A DNA stretch of 30,344 nucleotides from a virus. Every line of letters starts with the position of its first letter. Position 1 is the stretch's first letter. Below the pieces are notes generated by a model that did not search any database, was not told the DNA's origin, and saw only the letters and a list, made by a program, of their open reading frames with translations. Position numbers and translations under genes: made by a program. Below, in pieces: positions 1-6,597 of the stretch. The stretch lies in IMG/VR virus record IMGVR_UViG_3300033150_001932, positions 1-30,344 of that record; one strand, written 5' to 3'.

Positions 1-54
1 GAGATGAAGGAACAGCGGCGGAGCGGCGGCCAGCAAACCTTGGAGGTGACATGA
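1..54 (+). CDS. 3' end of an upstream gene, probably a type IV-B csf/cas11 gene
   Basis: An open frame enters from the left edge and ends at TGA 52-54, immediately before the ATG of the Csf2-like gene at 55. Only 17 codons are visible and they are too short to identify by sequence. In known type IV-B loci the genes next to csf2 are the large-subunit-like csf1 and a small-subunit cas11-like gene, so one of these is the natural expectation. That is inference from gene order. The GGAGGTGAC inside the last codons serves as ribosome-binding site for csf2, which implies translational coupling. Confidence 0.5.
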   Translation, partial: EMKEQRRSGGQQTLEVT

Positions 55-921
55 ATGATACAGCGTATTGAGGGTATCATTGTTGCACAATCGCCGATTG
101 CCCATTTCGGCGACGAGAAGACCGGCTCCTCGCCAATACTGCGTTCTATTGTGCATTGGGATCCGGCGCAGGGCAGGCATGTGCGCCTGCCGTTCATAAG
201 CGGGAATGCGATTCGGGGCATGTTGCGGCGACTATGCATGCATGACTTCCTCGCGGCGATTGGCTATGAGAACAAGTCGGCGAAGCTGCACCATGCGCTA
301 TTCACGGGTGGCCTGCTCGAGAGCACCGATGAGGCATCTGGCAAGGTAGACTTGGAATTGCGCAGGGCATTACGGGACGCGCTGCCGCCGGTGGGGCTAT
401 TTGGAACAGCGATAGGAAACCAGATAATAGACGGATGCTTGAAGGTTGACCATGCAATACCGATTTGCGCTGAATATGCCGCTTACTTGGAAGGCATTGA
501 CGATCCCCGCAAGCAGCACAGCATCCGTACGTTCACCGATAATAGCTTCGCGACGCGGCGTGATGACTTGCATGAGGAGCGCGAGGAGGGCGAACAAGCC
601 AGGCAAATGAAAGTGGACTTTGAAACGTTCGTGCCCGGCACCGCCTTCGTGCATGGCTTCGTGCTGGTGCATGCCAATGCCGCGGAGGCGGCCTGCCTGG
701 GCAGGGCCTTAGAGTTATGGGCGGAGCAGCCCTGGGTAGGCGGGAAATCATCGAGTGGCTACGGCCGGGTAACATTCGACTACAGGCCGGAGCTGGATAG
801 TGCGGCTTACGTGGAGTTTTGCAACGATGCCGCCAACGCCGAGGCAGCGCGCGCAGTACTGGACGTGTTGGCTGATGCCCTGGGTGGCAGGCAGGTGAAG
901 GCGGATGGCAGTCTCCTTTGA
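55..921 (+). CDS. csf2: Csf2-like RAMP protein (Cas7 backbone subunit, type IV-B CRISPR)
   Basis: A 288-aa RAMP-superfamily protein. Residues 50-60 (GNAIRGMLRRL) match the 'GN(S/A)hRGhhRR' signature that Csf2 shares with Csm3-like Cas7 proteins. Residues 228-238 form a glycine-rich loop (VGGKSSSGYGR) typical of the RAMP ferredoxin fold. In type IV effectors Csf2 polymerises along the guide RNA as the filament backbone. The start at 55 follows directly on the stop of the preceding gene with GGAGGTGAC upstream, and the 3' end overlaps the next gene by 17 nt, so the genes are translated as one operon. No catalytic motif is obvious. A Csm3/Cmr4-type protein from another class is possible, but the following Csf3-like and CysH-like genes point specifically to type IV-B. 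Confidence 0.75.
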   Translation: MIQRIEGIIVAQSPIAHFGDEKTGSSPILRSIVHWDPAQGRHVRLPFISGNAIRGMLRRLCMHDFLAAIGYENKSAKLHHALFTGGLLESTDEASGKVDLELRRALRDALPPVGLFGTAIGNQIIDGCLKVDHAIPICAEYAAYLEGIDDPRKQHSIRTFTDNSFATRRDDLHEEREEGEQARQMKVDFETFVPGTAFVHGFVLVHANAAEAACLGRALELWAEQPWVGGKSSSGYGRVTFDYRPELDSAAYVEFCNDAANAEAARAVLDVLADALGGRQVKADGSLL

Positions 922-1564
922 GCTGAAGCTGGTCATGGCGACGCCGGTCAATATCAATCACCCCTGGATACACTTGGATGGGCTATTGCACCACCTCAGG
1001 CTGCTGAAGCGGCTGGGGCGTGACTACTACTTGCTCCCCACGAAGCAAGTCGCGGCGTTCGATTGGAAAGGCCACCGCTACGAACATGTAATCGTGTACC
1101 GCCAAGAGTTGCCGTTTGCATCGGTGAGCTTCTTTGAACCGCCCGATGTCCGTAGCCTGCAATATTACAAGCGTCTCGAGGTGGCAGGGTTTCCCGGCAA
1201 GCGCCGGGTGGACATTGGCAGCGGGCATTACAGGAACTGGATGCTGCGGGCAGTTTACGTGCCTTGCCACACCGTAACGTTTTACGGCAGGGGCAACCTG
1301 TCGTTGGTGAAGGAGTTACTGGAAGACCTCACGCACTTGGGCAACGATACTCGCATTGGCTGGGGTAAAGTAGCAACATGGCAATTGGAGGAGATTGAGG
1401 AGGACCACTCAATCGTATGGCAAGGCAAGGCCATGCGGCCCATACCGGTGCGATTGTTGAAGAGCTACAGTGAAGCAGTGCCATTGGCTTGGCGGGCGCC
1501 ATACTGGGCGGCTGATACCGTTGAGCTGTGTGCTCCGCCGGGTGCGGAGGTCGAGTTGCGGTGA
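905..1564 (+). CDS. csf3: Csf3-like RAMP protein (Cas5 group, type IV-B CRISPR)
   Basis: A 219-aa protein with an N-terminal beta strand and an 'hTPVNIN...IHLDGLL' motif at residues 10-28. This resembles the start of Csf3 proteins, where a P-x-h segment leads to a conserved LDGLL. Residues 146-155 (GNDTRIGWGK) are the RAMP glycine-rich loop. In type IV complexes Csf3 is the Cas5-like subunit that caps the 5' handle of the guide RNA. The length fits Csf3. The start overlaps csf2 by 17 nt, with AGGTGAAGG just upstream, and the stop overlaps the start of the CysH-like gene by 4 nt (GTGA). The assignment rests on motif memory and gene order; a profile search against the Csf3 family would settle it. 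Confidence 0.72.
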   Translation: MAVSFELKLVMATPVNINHPWIHLDGLLHHLRLLKRLGRDYYLLPTKQVAAFDWKGHRYEHVIVYRQELPFASVSFFEPPDVRSLQYYKRLEVAGFPGKRRVDIGSGHYRNWMLRAVYVPCHTVTFYGRGNLSLVKELLEDLTHLGNDTRIGWGKVATWQLEEIEEDHSIVWQGKAMRPIPVRLLKSYSEAVPLAWRAPYWAADTVELCAPPGAEVELR

Positions 1565-2250
1565 CCGACCGGTGGCAGGAAACATTCTTGGCATGGGCAG
1601 AGACAAAAGAGTACAAGTGGCGACTGGAGCAGGCCAAGACGATGATCGCCGATGCAACGTGGCGGACTACCTGCTACGTGGCCTTTTCGGGCGGCAAGGA
1701 CAGCACGGTATTGACGCACTTGGTACTACAAGACCTGCCCACAGTGATGGTGCTACACTGGGATTATGGCCGCCATTATGTGCCGGAGCCATTGCACCGT
1801 GAAATTATAGCCAATGCATACAAGCTGGGAGTGCGGAATCTCCGCATTGAGACCTCCGATGAGTACGAAAAGCTCGGCCGCAAGGCAGTCGGCGTGCTGG
1901 CCCGGGAAATGATTCGCAAGTTGATGCCACAACTGAAGGAAGAGGGCTATAACTTGACCTTCGTGGGGCTGCGCAAGGAGGAAAGCCTGAAGCGGCGACG
2001 GCGCATGAGGCGGCGGGAAATAATCAGCCCGCTTGCGGAATGTTGGCCCTTGGAGAATTGGACGTGGATGGATGTGTGGGCCTATATCGTGAGTAATGAG
2101 TTGCCATACTTGAGTATCTACGATCAGCTATGTGAGTTGGTCGGTTACGACAAGGCGCGGTTTACGACGCTATTCGATCCGGAGTTCAGGCACTTGGGCA
2201 CGGAGGCAGTGGATAATGTCTTGCATTGGAAATGGCGCAACCTAACCTAA
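1561..2250 (+). CDS. cysH: CysH-like PP-loop enzyme linked to type IV-B CRISPR
   Basis: A 229-aa member of the PAPS-reductase/ATP-pyrophosphatase fold. The PP-loop SGGKDS lies at residues 43-48, the family's GhRKEES motif at 136-142, and the aromatic 'PLENWTWMDVWAYI...LPYLSIYD' segment at about 163-188. Classical assimilatory PAPS reductases end in an ECGhH redox-cysteine motif, which I do not see here, so sulfate reduction is doubtful. CysH-like genes are established companions of type IV-B CRISPR loci, with unknown role. A GTG at 1561 is chosen as start because it overlaps the csf3 stop (GTGA) and has GGAGG about 10 nt upstream. An ATG at 1528 is in frame but buried in csf3. Confidence 0.85.
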   Translation: MTDRWQETFLAWAETKEYKWRLEQAKTMIADATWRTTCYVAFSGGKDSTVLTHLVLQDLPTVMVLHWDYGRHYVPEPLHREIIANAYKLGVRNLRIETSDEYEKLGRKAVGVLAREMIRKLMPQLKEEGYNLTFVGLRKEESLKRRRRMRRREIISPLAECWPLENWTWMDVWAYIVSNELPYLSIYDQLCELVGYDKARFTTLFDPEFRHLGTEAVDNVLHWKWRNLT

Positions 2251-2270
2251 ACCAGCAGGAGGGAACCAAG

Positions 2271-2495
2271 ATGGATAAGCCGACCAAGCAGTTTGTAGCC
2301 CAGGCGGCGGCAGAGAGGGCAGTGCTACTGCAACTACCGGGCATCCTGGCACAGTTGCCGTCGTTGCTGGTGCAGAGAGCCAGAGAGGCAGTCGAGGCGC
2401 GGGCGGTCAGCGAAGCCGACATATCAATGCAGGAGGCCCAGCGCTTCGCAAACTTGGCTATCACCCAGTGGAAGCAGAAGGCGCTGAAGCCGTGA
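2271..2495 (+). CDS. small hypothetical protein, alpha-helical
   Basis: A 74-aa predicted protein rich in Ala, Gln, Leu and charged residues, probably wholly alpha-helical, with no cysteine and no membrane segment. The ATG at 2271 is preceded by AGGAGGGAACC at the right distance, making it preferable to an in-frame upstream ATG at 2226 that lies within the CysH-like gene. It sits just after the CRISPR module and may belong to the same transcript. I do not recognise the family, and no function can be given. Confidence 0.6.
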   Translation: MDKPTKQFVAQAAAERAVLLQLPGILAQLPSLLVQRAREAVEARAVSEADISMQEAQRFANLAITQWKQKALKP

Positions 2496-2537
2496 AATAT
2501 CAGGGGAAGCACTGGAACGCACCGGGAGGCGATAGCG

Positions 2538-2840
2538 ATGGGCAAGATATTCCGCAAGAGTGACTTTGAAAAGCAGAAGATGATCCTGGCTGCGCGGGCA
2601 AAACCCCGCCCGGCGGCAAAATCCGATATTTGGCAGATGGATGTGGGCGGGCTGATGGTTGCGGTGATATCGTTCATGGTCCCGATTCTGGGCTTTATAG
2701 CGGGCATGGCATATATCCTGGCCGCGGCCGCACCAAGCCCCAAGTCCGAAAGCCAGCGCAACCTGGGAGGAGCCTGCATTGCCTTGGCAATCGCGGGCAC
2801 CCTTGCTTGGGCCACGGTTGCCGTGCTAAAATCACAATAG
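2538..2840 (+). CDS. small two-helix membrane protein
   Basis: A 100-aa protein with a basic, soluble N-terminus (residues 1-30, several Lys/Arg) and two strongly hydrophobic stretches, roughly residues 38-64 and 76-96, separated by a short Ser/Pro-rich polar loop. This predicts an inner-membrane hairpin. GGGAGG lies about 10 nt before the ATG. There are no cysteines and no recognisable catalytic motif. Its place between an early module and the packaging genes would suit a small phage membrane protein (for example a superinfection-exclusion or lysis accessory protein), but nothing in the sequence decides this. Confidence 0.6.
   Translation: MGKIFRKSDFEKQKMILAARAKPRPAAKSDIWQMDVGGLMVAVISFMVPILGFIAGMAYILAAAAPSPKSESQRNLGGACIALAIAGTLAWATVAVLKSQ
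2803..2832 (+). promoter_or_regulatory. possible extended -10 promoter
   Basis: TGC followed by TAAAAT (2824-2832) is an extended -10 match inside the last codons of the membrane-protein gene, with TTGCTT (2803-2808) 18 nt upstream as a weak -35. It would serve the HTH gene at 2874. The match is modest and could be chance. Confidence 0.3.
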
Positions 2841-2873
2841 CAATACCCGCCCGGCCGGGGGCAGAGTAGCTGG

Positions 2874-3308
2874 ATGATGCAAGCATCGCAGCCGGCAACT
2901 TGGAACTGGTGGACGCAGGCGACCCTCAGGAATCCCGACGGCCTGCGGGCTTGCCGTTCCCGCGTCCGCCACTGGCTGGAATGGTACCCGGAGCTACGGG
3001 AGGCATGCTATGGGCAATGCGCCGTGGAGGCCCGCGAATTGCCGGAAGCCCCGGTGGGCAGGGGAGGGGGAAGGGGCGACGGCTGGGTGGAGTTGCTACT
3101 CATAAAGGCAGATATCGACCGGGCGATAAGCACGGCGTGCACCCCGCGACAACAGCAGGCAGTTCGATTGTGTTGGCTCAGTGGTGCGACGCAACGAGAC
3201 GTGGCCAAGCGCATGGGAGTGAGGCCGACAGCGGTCTCGCGGTTGCTGGGGCGGGCGGTTGATAATATCACCGCTTGGCTGGGAGGACCACGGGGGGCTG
3301 GTAAATAG
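2874..3308 (+). CDS. sigma-70 region 4-like HTH protein (phage transcription regulator)
   Basis: A 144-aa protein whose C-terminal third (about residues 90-136) reads as a sigma-factor region 4 type helix-turn-helix. It has 'TPRQQQAVRL' as the leading helix, then a TQRDVAKRMGV turn and the recognition helix 'RPTAVSRLLGRAVDNI'. The N-terminal half is Trp-rich, and a glycine-rich linker lies near residues 62-70. Phages commonly place such ArpU/sigma-like regulators just before the terminase genes, where they turn on late genes. Here an extended -10 promoter and the small terminase follow directly, which fits that role. Target and partner are inferred. The start could be either of the two adjacent ATG codons at 2874 and 2877. 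Confidence 0.65.
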   Translation: MMQASQPATWNWWTQATLRNPDGLRACRSRVRHWLEWYPELREACYGQCAVEARELPEAPVGRGGGRGDGWVELLLIKADIDRAISTACTPRQQQAVRLCWLSGATQRDVAKRMGVRPTAVSRLLGRAVDNITAWLGGPRGAGK

Positions 3309-3350
3309 CCTCTTTTCAAGTCTGCAATGTAAACTTCAGGCTATATGGCG

Positions 3351-3359
3351 TGGTATAAT
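3351..3359 (+). promoter_or_regulatory. extended -10 promoter before the packaging genes
   Basis: TGGTATAAT is a perfect TATAAT with the TGn extension, sitting in an AT-richer gap (3309-3390) between the HTH regulator and the small terminase. There is no good -35 at 16-18 nt (AAACTT at 3331), as is usual for extended -10 or activator-dependent promoters. Transcription would start near 3366, leaving a short leader with a GAGGGATAA ribosome-binding site before ATG 3391. Confidence 0.6.
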
Positions 3360-3390
3360 AGAAGCAGGGATTGCTGAATGAGGGATAATT

Positions 3391-3879
3391 ATGGGTCGCC
3401 CGACAAAGCTTACACCAGAGCTCCAACAGCAAATCTGCAACCTGCTAGCCATGGGCAACTACGTGGCTCATGTCTGCGAGATGGTGGGCATCAGCGAGCG
3501 CACGTTCTATTATTGGCAGGAGCGTGGCGAAGCCGGCGAGGAGCCGTTTTCACAGTTTTTGCAGGCTGTAAAAAAGGCGCAGGCACAGGCAGTGGCACGG
3601 GCTGTTGCAGGCATACAGCGGGCAGGCCTTGATGGGTCTTGGCAGGCCCTGGCCTGGTTTCTGGAGCGCCGCTATCCCGATATGTGGGGCAGGCGGGATC
3701 GGGTGGAGCATTCCGGGGATATGCAAGTCGGCGTCTCATTTGAGGATGATTTGGATATCGATACCCTAGCCCGTATAGCCAAGGGGGAGTATGTGCCACC
3801 ATATGGCGAAGGCGAGGATAGCGCCGGAGCAGGCGAAGACGAGAATAACGGAGATGGCGAGGGCGAGGGCGCGCCGTGA
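3391..3879 (+). CDS. terS: terminase small subunit
   Basis: A 162-aa protein beginning 'GRPTKLTPELQQQIC', a typical opening for small terminases of the HTH type. The helix-turn-helix is at about residues 20-46 (NYVAHVCEMVGISERTFYYW). A central helical region with 'SWQALAWFLERRYPDMWG' follows, as in the phBC6A51/Terminase_2-like group. The C-terminus is extremely acidic (Asp/Glu/Gly repeats over the last 40 residues). It binds phage DNA at the packaging site and regulates the large subunit. It is the first gene after the extended -10 promoter, and its 3' end overlaps the large terminase gene by about 77 nt in another frame. Confidence 0.85.
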   Translation: MGRPTKLTPELQQQICNLLAMGNYVAHVCEMVGISERTFYYWQERGEAGEEPFSQFLQAVKKAQAQAVARAVAGIQRAGLDGSWQALAWFLERRYPDMWGRRDRVEHSGDMQVGVSFEDDLDIDTLARIAKGEYVPPYGEGEDSAGAGEDENNGDGEGEGAP

Positions 3880-5203
3880 TACTGTTGCTTGGTGCGCGCT
3901 GTATTGCCCGCATGTCCGCGCCCCGGCCGGCGGCACTACACCGTTCCTGCCCTACGACTACCAGGCCCAATTGCTCCGATCCCTTGATGGCGGTGGGCCG
4001 CATATCGTGTGCAAAGCCAGGCAAATAGGCATTAGCACCAGCGCCATGATATATGCCCTGTCCAAAGCGCTGGAGCTTGACAATTGGCTGGCCCTAGTGA
4101 TAAGCCGCACCGCGGATGCGGCGCGTGAGCTGATAGGGATAGCGCGGCTAGCTTATCTGACTGCGCGAAAGTCTGCCAAGCCTGCGCTGACCGTCGACAA
4201 CCAGATGGAACTGGGATTCTCCAACGGCTCGCGGATCGTCGGGGAGCGGTCGAGCGAGGAGGCGGGCCGCGTGTTCTCGGCCGGGTTGTTGATACTCGAC
4301 GAGGCGGCACACCTGCCTTGGCAAGAGGAGATGTGGCGCTCAGCCGAGCCCACGGTTGAGCGCACCGGCAACGTGCTGGTGGTGAGCACGCCGAACGGTG
4401 AGGGCGACCTGTTCGAGCGCCTATGGTCGCAGCATACGGACCCGGCCAAGGTGGGCGGCGTCGGGCCGGTGCACCGCGAGGATTCGGACTGGAAAGCATT
4501 CCGCCTGCCCTGGCACGTGCACCCGCAGCGTGACGCGGCGTGGAAGCGGCGGCAGTTGGAGCACATGACGGCCCGCGACTTCGCGCAGGAGTACGAGTGC
4601 GAATTCGTGTCGGCGGGTGCCAACGTGTTCCCCGCGGAAGCAGTGCAGGCCTGCGTGGAACTGTGGCCGGAGGTCCGGGACCGCGAGCCGTCGCGCGTGA
4701 CCATCGGCGTGGACGTGGCAGGCGAGGGGCGCGACGAATCGGTGGTGACGGTGCTGGACTGCTCGGCAAGCCCCTACCGGGTGATAGAGCAGGCGGCATG
4801 GGGGCGGATACCGGCGCCGGCACTACAGGCGGAGATTGAGAAGCGGCAACGGCATTGGGGCGGCGAAGTGGCGATAGACTACACGGGCGTGGGCTACGGG
4901 GTGGCACAAAACCTGGACGTGGACCACGTGCGTATCACGTTCACCGGCGGGCAAGCGGTGACGGGCAGCGGCGGCCACCAGCGGGTCCCGCGAACCGTGT
5001 TGCTGTCCAACGCGGTGCAGATGGTTGAAGCGGCGGCATTGGCCCTCAATCCCGAGGATCGCGAGTTGCTGCGGGCGGTACAGACAGCGCGCTGGGAGAA
5101 GGCACGCGGTGAGTTCGTGGACCGCCTCGACAGCCTGTTGCTGGCCCTGTGGCTGGCACGGGAGCGCGGGCGGCCCTTCGCCTATGCGACTGGCAAATAC
5201 TGA
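3803..5203 (+). CDS. terL: terminase large subunit (packaging ATPase-nuclease)
   Basis: A 466-aa DNA-packaging motor. The ATPase domain has a Walker A-like segment KARQIGIST at residues 71-79 (the RQxGxST form usual in terminases), Walker B LLILDEA at 162-168 and the coupling motif STPNG at 195-199. The RNase H-like nuclease domain supplies acidic residues in 'GVDVAGEGRDES' (D304), 'AIDYTGVG' (D359) and 'FVDRLDS' (D440/D443). The length is usual for the family. Starts at 3791 and 3854 are also in frame. 3803 is preferred because the AAGGGGGAG at 3781-3789 is too close to 3791 but lies 13 nt from 3803. The long overlap with terS suggests coupled translation. Confidence 0.92.
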   Translation: MAKARIAPEQAKTRITEMARARARRDTVAWCALYCPHVRAPAGGTTPFLPYDYQAQLLRSLDGGGPHIVCKARQIGISTSAMIYALSKALELDNWLALVISRTADAARELIGIARLAYLTARKSAKPALTVDNQMELGFSNGSRIVGERSSEEAGRVFSAGLLILDEAAHLPWQEEMWRSAEPTVERTGNVLVVSTPNGEGDLFERLWSQHTDPAKVGGVGPVHREDSDWKAFRLPWHVHPQRDAAWKRRQLEHMTARDFAQEYECEFVSAGANVFPAEAVQACVELWPEVRDREPSRVTIGVDVAGEGRDESVVTVLDCSASPYRVIEQAAWGRIPAPALQAEIEKRQRHWGGEVAIDYTGVGYGVAQNLDVDHVRITFTGGQAVTGSGGHQRVPRTVLLSNAVQMVEAAALALNPEDRELLRAVQTARWEKARGEFVDRLDSLLLALWLARERGRPFAYATGKY

Positions 5204-5220
5204 GACTGGAGAACGCGGCA

Positions 5221-6567
5221 GTGTGGCCTTTCAGGCGAAAAGCGGCAAGTGACGGCAGTCGGCAGGCGGTAGCAAGCGCAGTATCGCGGCGCAGCTATGA
5301 CAACCCCTGGTCTGGAGTATGGAGCAAGTACATTCCCCTGAAAGTTGATTACGACGTCTACGACGCGATACGCGAGGGCATACCATTCATCGACGCGGGC
5401 CTGCGCAAGTTCGCGCGCTACTGCAGCGGGTTCAAGCCGCAGTGCGACAATGAAACCACGCAGGCGGCACTCGACGCATGGATGCGCGAGGTCGGGTTCC
5501 TCGATACTTCGCTGATACGCGGCTTCCACAAGTTCTCCTACGCCTACATCAATCACATGCTGCAATACGGGCGGGCCGCGGCGGAGATAGTGCTCAGCCA
5601 GTCCGGGCGCGAGCTGTCTTACCTGACCATCGTGCCACCGCGCAAGCTGCGAATAACGCGCCGCGACGGGCGCATGGTACTGGGGCAGGCCAATGCGAGC
5701 GGCGACGTGGACGTGTTCCCGCGCCAAGACCTGTTCGTGTTTGCCCCGCTGAACGTGGAGGGCGACAATCCACAGGGTACGAGCCTGCTACGTTCATTGC
5801 CGTTCGTATCGAACATCGCCATAATCATGGAGAACGCCACGCGGCAGAAGTGGCAACGGCACGGTGCGCCGGCCTTCCACATCGCCATAACGGTGCCCCC
5901 GGATATACAGACAGAGAAGGCACAGAACCTGCTGGAGGCCGCGGTGAGCGACTACCAGAGTGCATGGCACAAGGCGATGGAGGCGCGCTGGGAGAACCAG
6001 GGCATCATAGACTTCTTCACGGGCTTCCAGGGCGACATCGAGGTCAACCCCATCGGCGCACAAGTGCAGGAGCTGGAGTTCCGCGAGACGTTCCGCGCCA
6101 TACAGGAGCAGATAGTCAGCAGCCTGGAGTTGGCCCCGTTCATGCTGGGGTTGCAGTGGTCGACGACGGAGCGGCTGAGCCAACAGCAGGCGGACGCGAT
6201 AATCAGCATGATAAACTACGTGCGCATGGAGCTGGAATCGCCATTCATGCAGATAGTGGACTGGTGGCAGCGGCTGACGGGGGCGCGGGGCGAGATACGG
6301 CCTGATTGGGAGCCGGTGTCACTGCAAGACATGGTGGAGACGGCGCGGGCGGAGCTGATGGAGGCACAGGCGGGGAAGATACGGCGATTGAACCTGGCCT
6401 TCGACTGGGCTAACGGCTTCATCGACGGCGAGCAGGCGGCGGAACTGCTGGGCTACCGCGAGCCGGTGGCTGTGGGTGACCAACCCGTGATAATCGGGCA
6501 ACCCGGCGCAATGGCCGTGCAAGCGCAGCATACGGCGGAGCGCCTGTGGGAGCGATACCCATCATAG
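5221..6567 (+). CDS. portal protein
   Basis: A 448-aa protein in the position (after terL, before MuF) of the head portal. The GTG at 5221 gives the common portal opening 'MWPFRRKA' and has TGGAGAA about 10 nt upstream. An in-frame ATG at 5149 would overlap terL by 55 nt. The body shows portal features: 'QYGRAAAEIVLSQSG', 'FVFAPLNVEGDNPQGTSLLR' (the usual 'P.G.S.L' clamp), 'EFRETFRAIQEQIVSSLELAPFMLG', and a long C-terminal helical region of the DUF935-like or SPP1-like type. Twelve copies would form the ring through which DNA is pumped, docking the terminase outside and the neck proteins later. Confidence 0.85.
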   Translation: MWPFRRKAASDGSRQAVASAVSRRSYDNPWSGVWSKYIPLKVDYDVYDAIREGIPFIDAGLRKFARYCSGFKPQCDNETTQAALDAWMREVGFLDTSLIRGFHKFSYAYINHMLQYGRAAAEIVLSQSGRELSYLTIVPPRKLRITRRDGRMVLGQANASGDVDVFPRQDLFVFAPLNVEGDNPQGTSLLRSLPFVSNIAIIMENATRQKWQRHGAPAFHIAITVPPDIQTEKAQNLLEAAVSDYQSAWHKAMEARWENQGIIDFFTGFQGDIEVNPIGAQVQELEFRETFRAIQEQIVSSLELAPFMLGLQWSTTERLSQQQADAIISMINYVRMELESPFMQIVDWWQRLTGARGEIRPDWEPVSLQDMVETARAELMEAQAGKIRRLNLAFDWANGFIDGEQAAELLGYREPVAVGDQPVIIGQPGAMAVQAQHTAERLWERYPS

Positions 6568-6597
6568 TGTAACTTGAAGACAGGGCAAGGCGGCGGA

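Noticed and set aside
1-3390. CRISPR repeat array near the csf-like genes
   Set aside because: No regularly spaced direct repeats are visible; type IV-B loci normally lack arrays.
4032-4907. Long minus-strand open frame (291 codons) opposite the large terminase
   Set aside because: The translation is Pro/Arg/Ser-rich low complexity, typical of the complement of GC-rich coding DNA, and the + strand has clear terminase motifs. Unlike the intein case, no domain or promoter is seen.
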